Origin: Amphibalanus amphitrite
Lineage: Eukaryota; Arthropoda; Thecostraca; Balanomorpha; Balanidae
Reading direction: 5' to 3'
Assembly: GCF_019059575.1 (NCBI RefSeq)
Contig: NW_024881506.1
Coordinates: forward strand, 1,798,001-1,862,000
Length of the DNA stretch: 64,000 nt
The translations under genes and the position numbers were made by a program. Under the pieces are notes generated by a model, which saw nothing but the letters and a program-made list of their open reading frames with translations, was not told the origin of the DNA and did not search any database. This document shows positions 63,910-64,000 of this stretch, piece after piece. Every line of letters begins with the position of its first letter. Positions within the stretch are counted from its first letter, which is position 1.

Positions 63910-64000
63910 CTCTAGAGCAGATGGCGAGGGTGATTTCCCGGCATATTCCATCTCGGCGTCGTGATGCTTGTGGGCTTGGAAAGCGTCCAGTCGTACACTG
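63910..64000. other. Window edge, nothing recognised
   Basis: The last 91 bases continue without a supported feature. Confidence 0.4.

Overview
This is invertebrate nuclear DNA, most likely from an arthropod and plausibly a crustacean. That placement is an inference from the spliced host genes, the mix of mobile elements and a few TTAGG-like telomere-type repeats; nothing here fixes the species. Two host genes can be reconstructed exon by exon. One is an RBM7-type RNA-binding protein on the minus strand (three exons, 31334 down to 26626, 266 aa). The other is a secreted trypsin-like serine protease on the plus strand (six exons, 38905 to 47086, 286 aa). A decayed host-like coding stretch lies at about 1090-2150 and a MULE-transposase fragment lies at the right edge.

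Most of the rest is mobile DNA. 1-15 kb: a complete LTR retrotransposon (3245-7876, identical 207-bp LTRs, 5-bp target duplication, gag and pol joined by a -1 slippery site), a nested pair of hAT-like MITEs, and a foldback element. 15-25.5 kb: a nest of elements up to six levels deep, held in a TTAA-type element, with a dead maT-type mariner, two elements with 8-bp target duplications, a TA-flanked element and blocks of a GAGGGCCC minisatellite. 26.4-31.4 kb: the RBM7 gene, whose intron 2 holds three concentric elements and whose intron 1 holds a hAT MITE. 31.4-38 kb: more MITEs, a (TA)n tract, and two large inverted-repeat structures. 38.7-47.6 kb: the protease gene, with a full-length LINE in intron 3 and minisatellites in introns 4 and 5. 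47.6-64 kb: more TTAA-type elements, a second LTR element (53980-57441, identical 117-bp LTRs) whose single ORF has lost protease and core reverse transcriptase, hAT-like elements, a hairpin element, and the MULE fragment split by a TTAA element.

The most unusual feature is a group of non-autonomous elements that duplicate TTAA on insertion (piggyBac-like behaviour). Each end carries a long G-run / short palindromic stem / C-run hairpin. The stem sequence differs between elements but is shared by both ends of one element. Their interiors are rich in AGGTCA half-sites and TGACGTCA palindromes. Pre-insertion (empty) sites for several insertions are present elsewhere in the same window, so those boundaries are supported by the sequence itself.
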